The translations under genes and the position numbers were made by a program. A DNA stretch of 5,600 nucleotides from assembly GCA_028702245.1 (NCBI GenBank), contig JAQVPE010000069.1, forward strand, positions 1 through 5,600, in the 5' to 3' direction. Within the stretch, counting starts at the first letter, position 1; each line of letters starts with the position of its first letter. Below the pieces are notes generated by a model. It was not told the DNA's origin, searched no databases, and saw nothing but the letters and a program-made list of their open reading frames with translations. Shown one piece after another: positions 5,356 through 5,600 of this stretch. The DNA comes from Candidatus Izemoplasmatales bacterium (GTDB lineage Bacteria; Bacillota_I; Bacilli_A; Izemoplasmatales; Hujiaoplasmataceae).

Positions 5356-5383
5356 TGGCGGCTCCCGAAGTTGGGAACCGCCA
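5356..5383 (-). terminator. Intrinsic terminator of the rightmost gene
   Basis: In minus-strand RNA an 11-bp stem (TGGCGGTTCCC with GGGAGCCGCCA, one U-G wobble) closes a six-base loop and is followed by TTTCATTTTC. On the plus strand the wobble becomes a C-A mismatch, so the minus direction is favoured. It begins 21 bases after the stop codon at 5405. Confidence 0.85.
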
Positions 5384-5404
5384 GATAAGAGTGCTTTTTA
5401 ATGC

Positions 5405-5600
5405 CTATTCAGAAACCGGAGCGAGCAACAGCATTGGCTTGTTGGTGACGAAACTCCACAAGTCGCTTTCAAGAATAGCGGGGATGTTGGTGGTCCACCA
5501 AGATTCGACTTCGGTCACAGAGTGAGCCACAAGGTTATCTTCCAAAACCCCAAGCCCTCCTGACATTTCTGTTTCAAAACCACTAGCATAGACCTTAGTG
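5405..5600 (-). CDS. C-terminal fragment of an unrecognised protein
   Basis: The frame is open from the right edge to a TAG at 5407-5405, giving 64 residues from the first whole codon (ACT at 5599). It ends ...SFVTNKPMLLLAPVSE. Visible features are a glycine patch (MSGGLGVLED), an aromatic stretch (EVESWWTTNIP) and a hydrophobic tail (MLLLAP). The terminator placed 21 bases after the stop, the absence of in-frame stops and the sensible amino acid mix support a real gene. I do not recognise the family; the start and most of the protein lie outside the window. It is separated from the helicase-like operon by the terminator. Confidence 0.7.
   Translation of the reverse strand, partial: TKVYASGFETEMSGGLGVLEDNLVAHSVTEVESWWTTNIPAILESDLWSFVTNKPMLLLAPVSE

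Noticed and set aside
5337..5525. 62-codon plus-strand frame at the right end
   Set aside because: It runs through the terminator stem and lies antisense to the better supported minus-strand gene end.

Overview
All genes in this window lie on the minus strand, so it reads functionally from right to left. The organism looks like a bacterium of the Bacillota or Mycoplasmatota (Acholeplasma/Izemoplasma-like) sphere. The clues are strong AAGGAGG-type ribosome binding sites, near-consensus sigma-A promoters, a PPi-type phosphofructokinase, and a lipoprotein with a Thr-rich stalk and repeated OB-fold-like domains. Tryptophan is TGG throughout, and TAA, TAG and TGA all serve as stops, so the standard bacterial code applies. 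The assignment is an inference; there is no rRNA or other phylogenetic marker here.

Layout from right to left. (1) 5600-5405: the C-terminal 64 codons of an unrecognised protein, closed by a good intrinsic terminator (5383-5356). (2) 5330-5123: an AT-rich promoter region with two TATAATGAATT boxes and clustered ATTCAT/ATGAAT repeats. (3) 5122-2744: a two-gene operon. The first gene is a 680-residue protein with the full layout of a PLD-nuclease/SF2-helicase fusion, but with substitutions at the Walker A lysine, both motif VI arginines and the HxK nuclease lysine. The second is a small DUF2087 protein. A 15-bp-stem terminator (2712-2678) closes the operon. (4) 2665-1410: an extended -10 promoter and a monocistronic PPi-type phosphofructokinase. 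(5) 1399-1261: a hairpin that probably ends the phosphofructokinase transcript and also contains the promoter of a tRNA-Leu(GAG) gene. (6) 1141-1: a consensus promoter and the start of an AT-rich, Thr-rich lipoprotein gene whose 184-residue module is duplicated almost identically and runs off the left edge.

The phosphofructokinase and tRNA are housekeeping genes. The lipoprotein is a surface or accessory gene with a different base composition. The operon at 2744-5122 is the unusual part: an intact, well-translated reading frame for what looks like a catalytically dead nuclease-helicase, paired with a DUF2087 protein and insulated by terminators on both sides. No CRISPR array, insertion sequence or rRNA is visible. 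No stretch longer than 300 bases lacks a gene.
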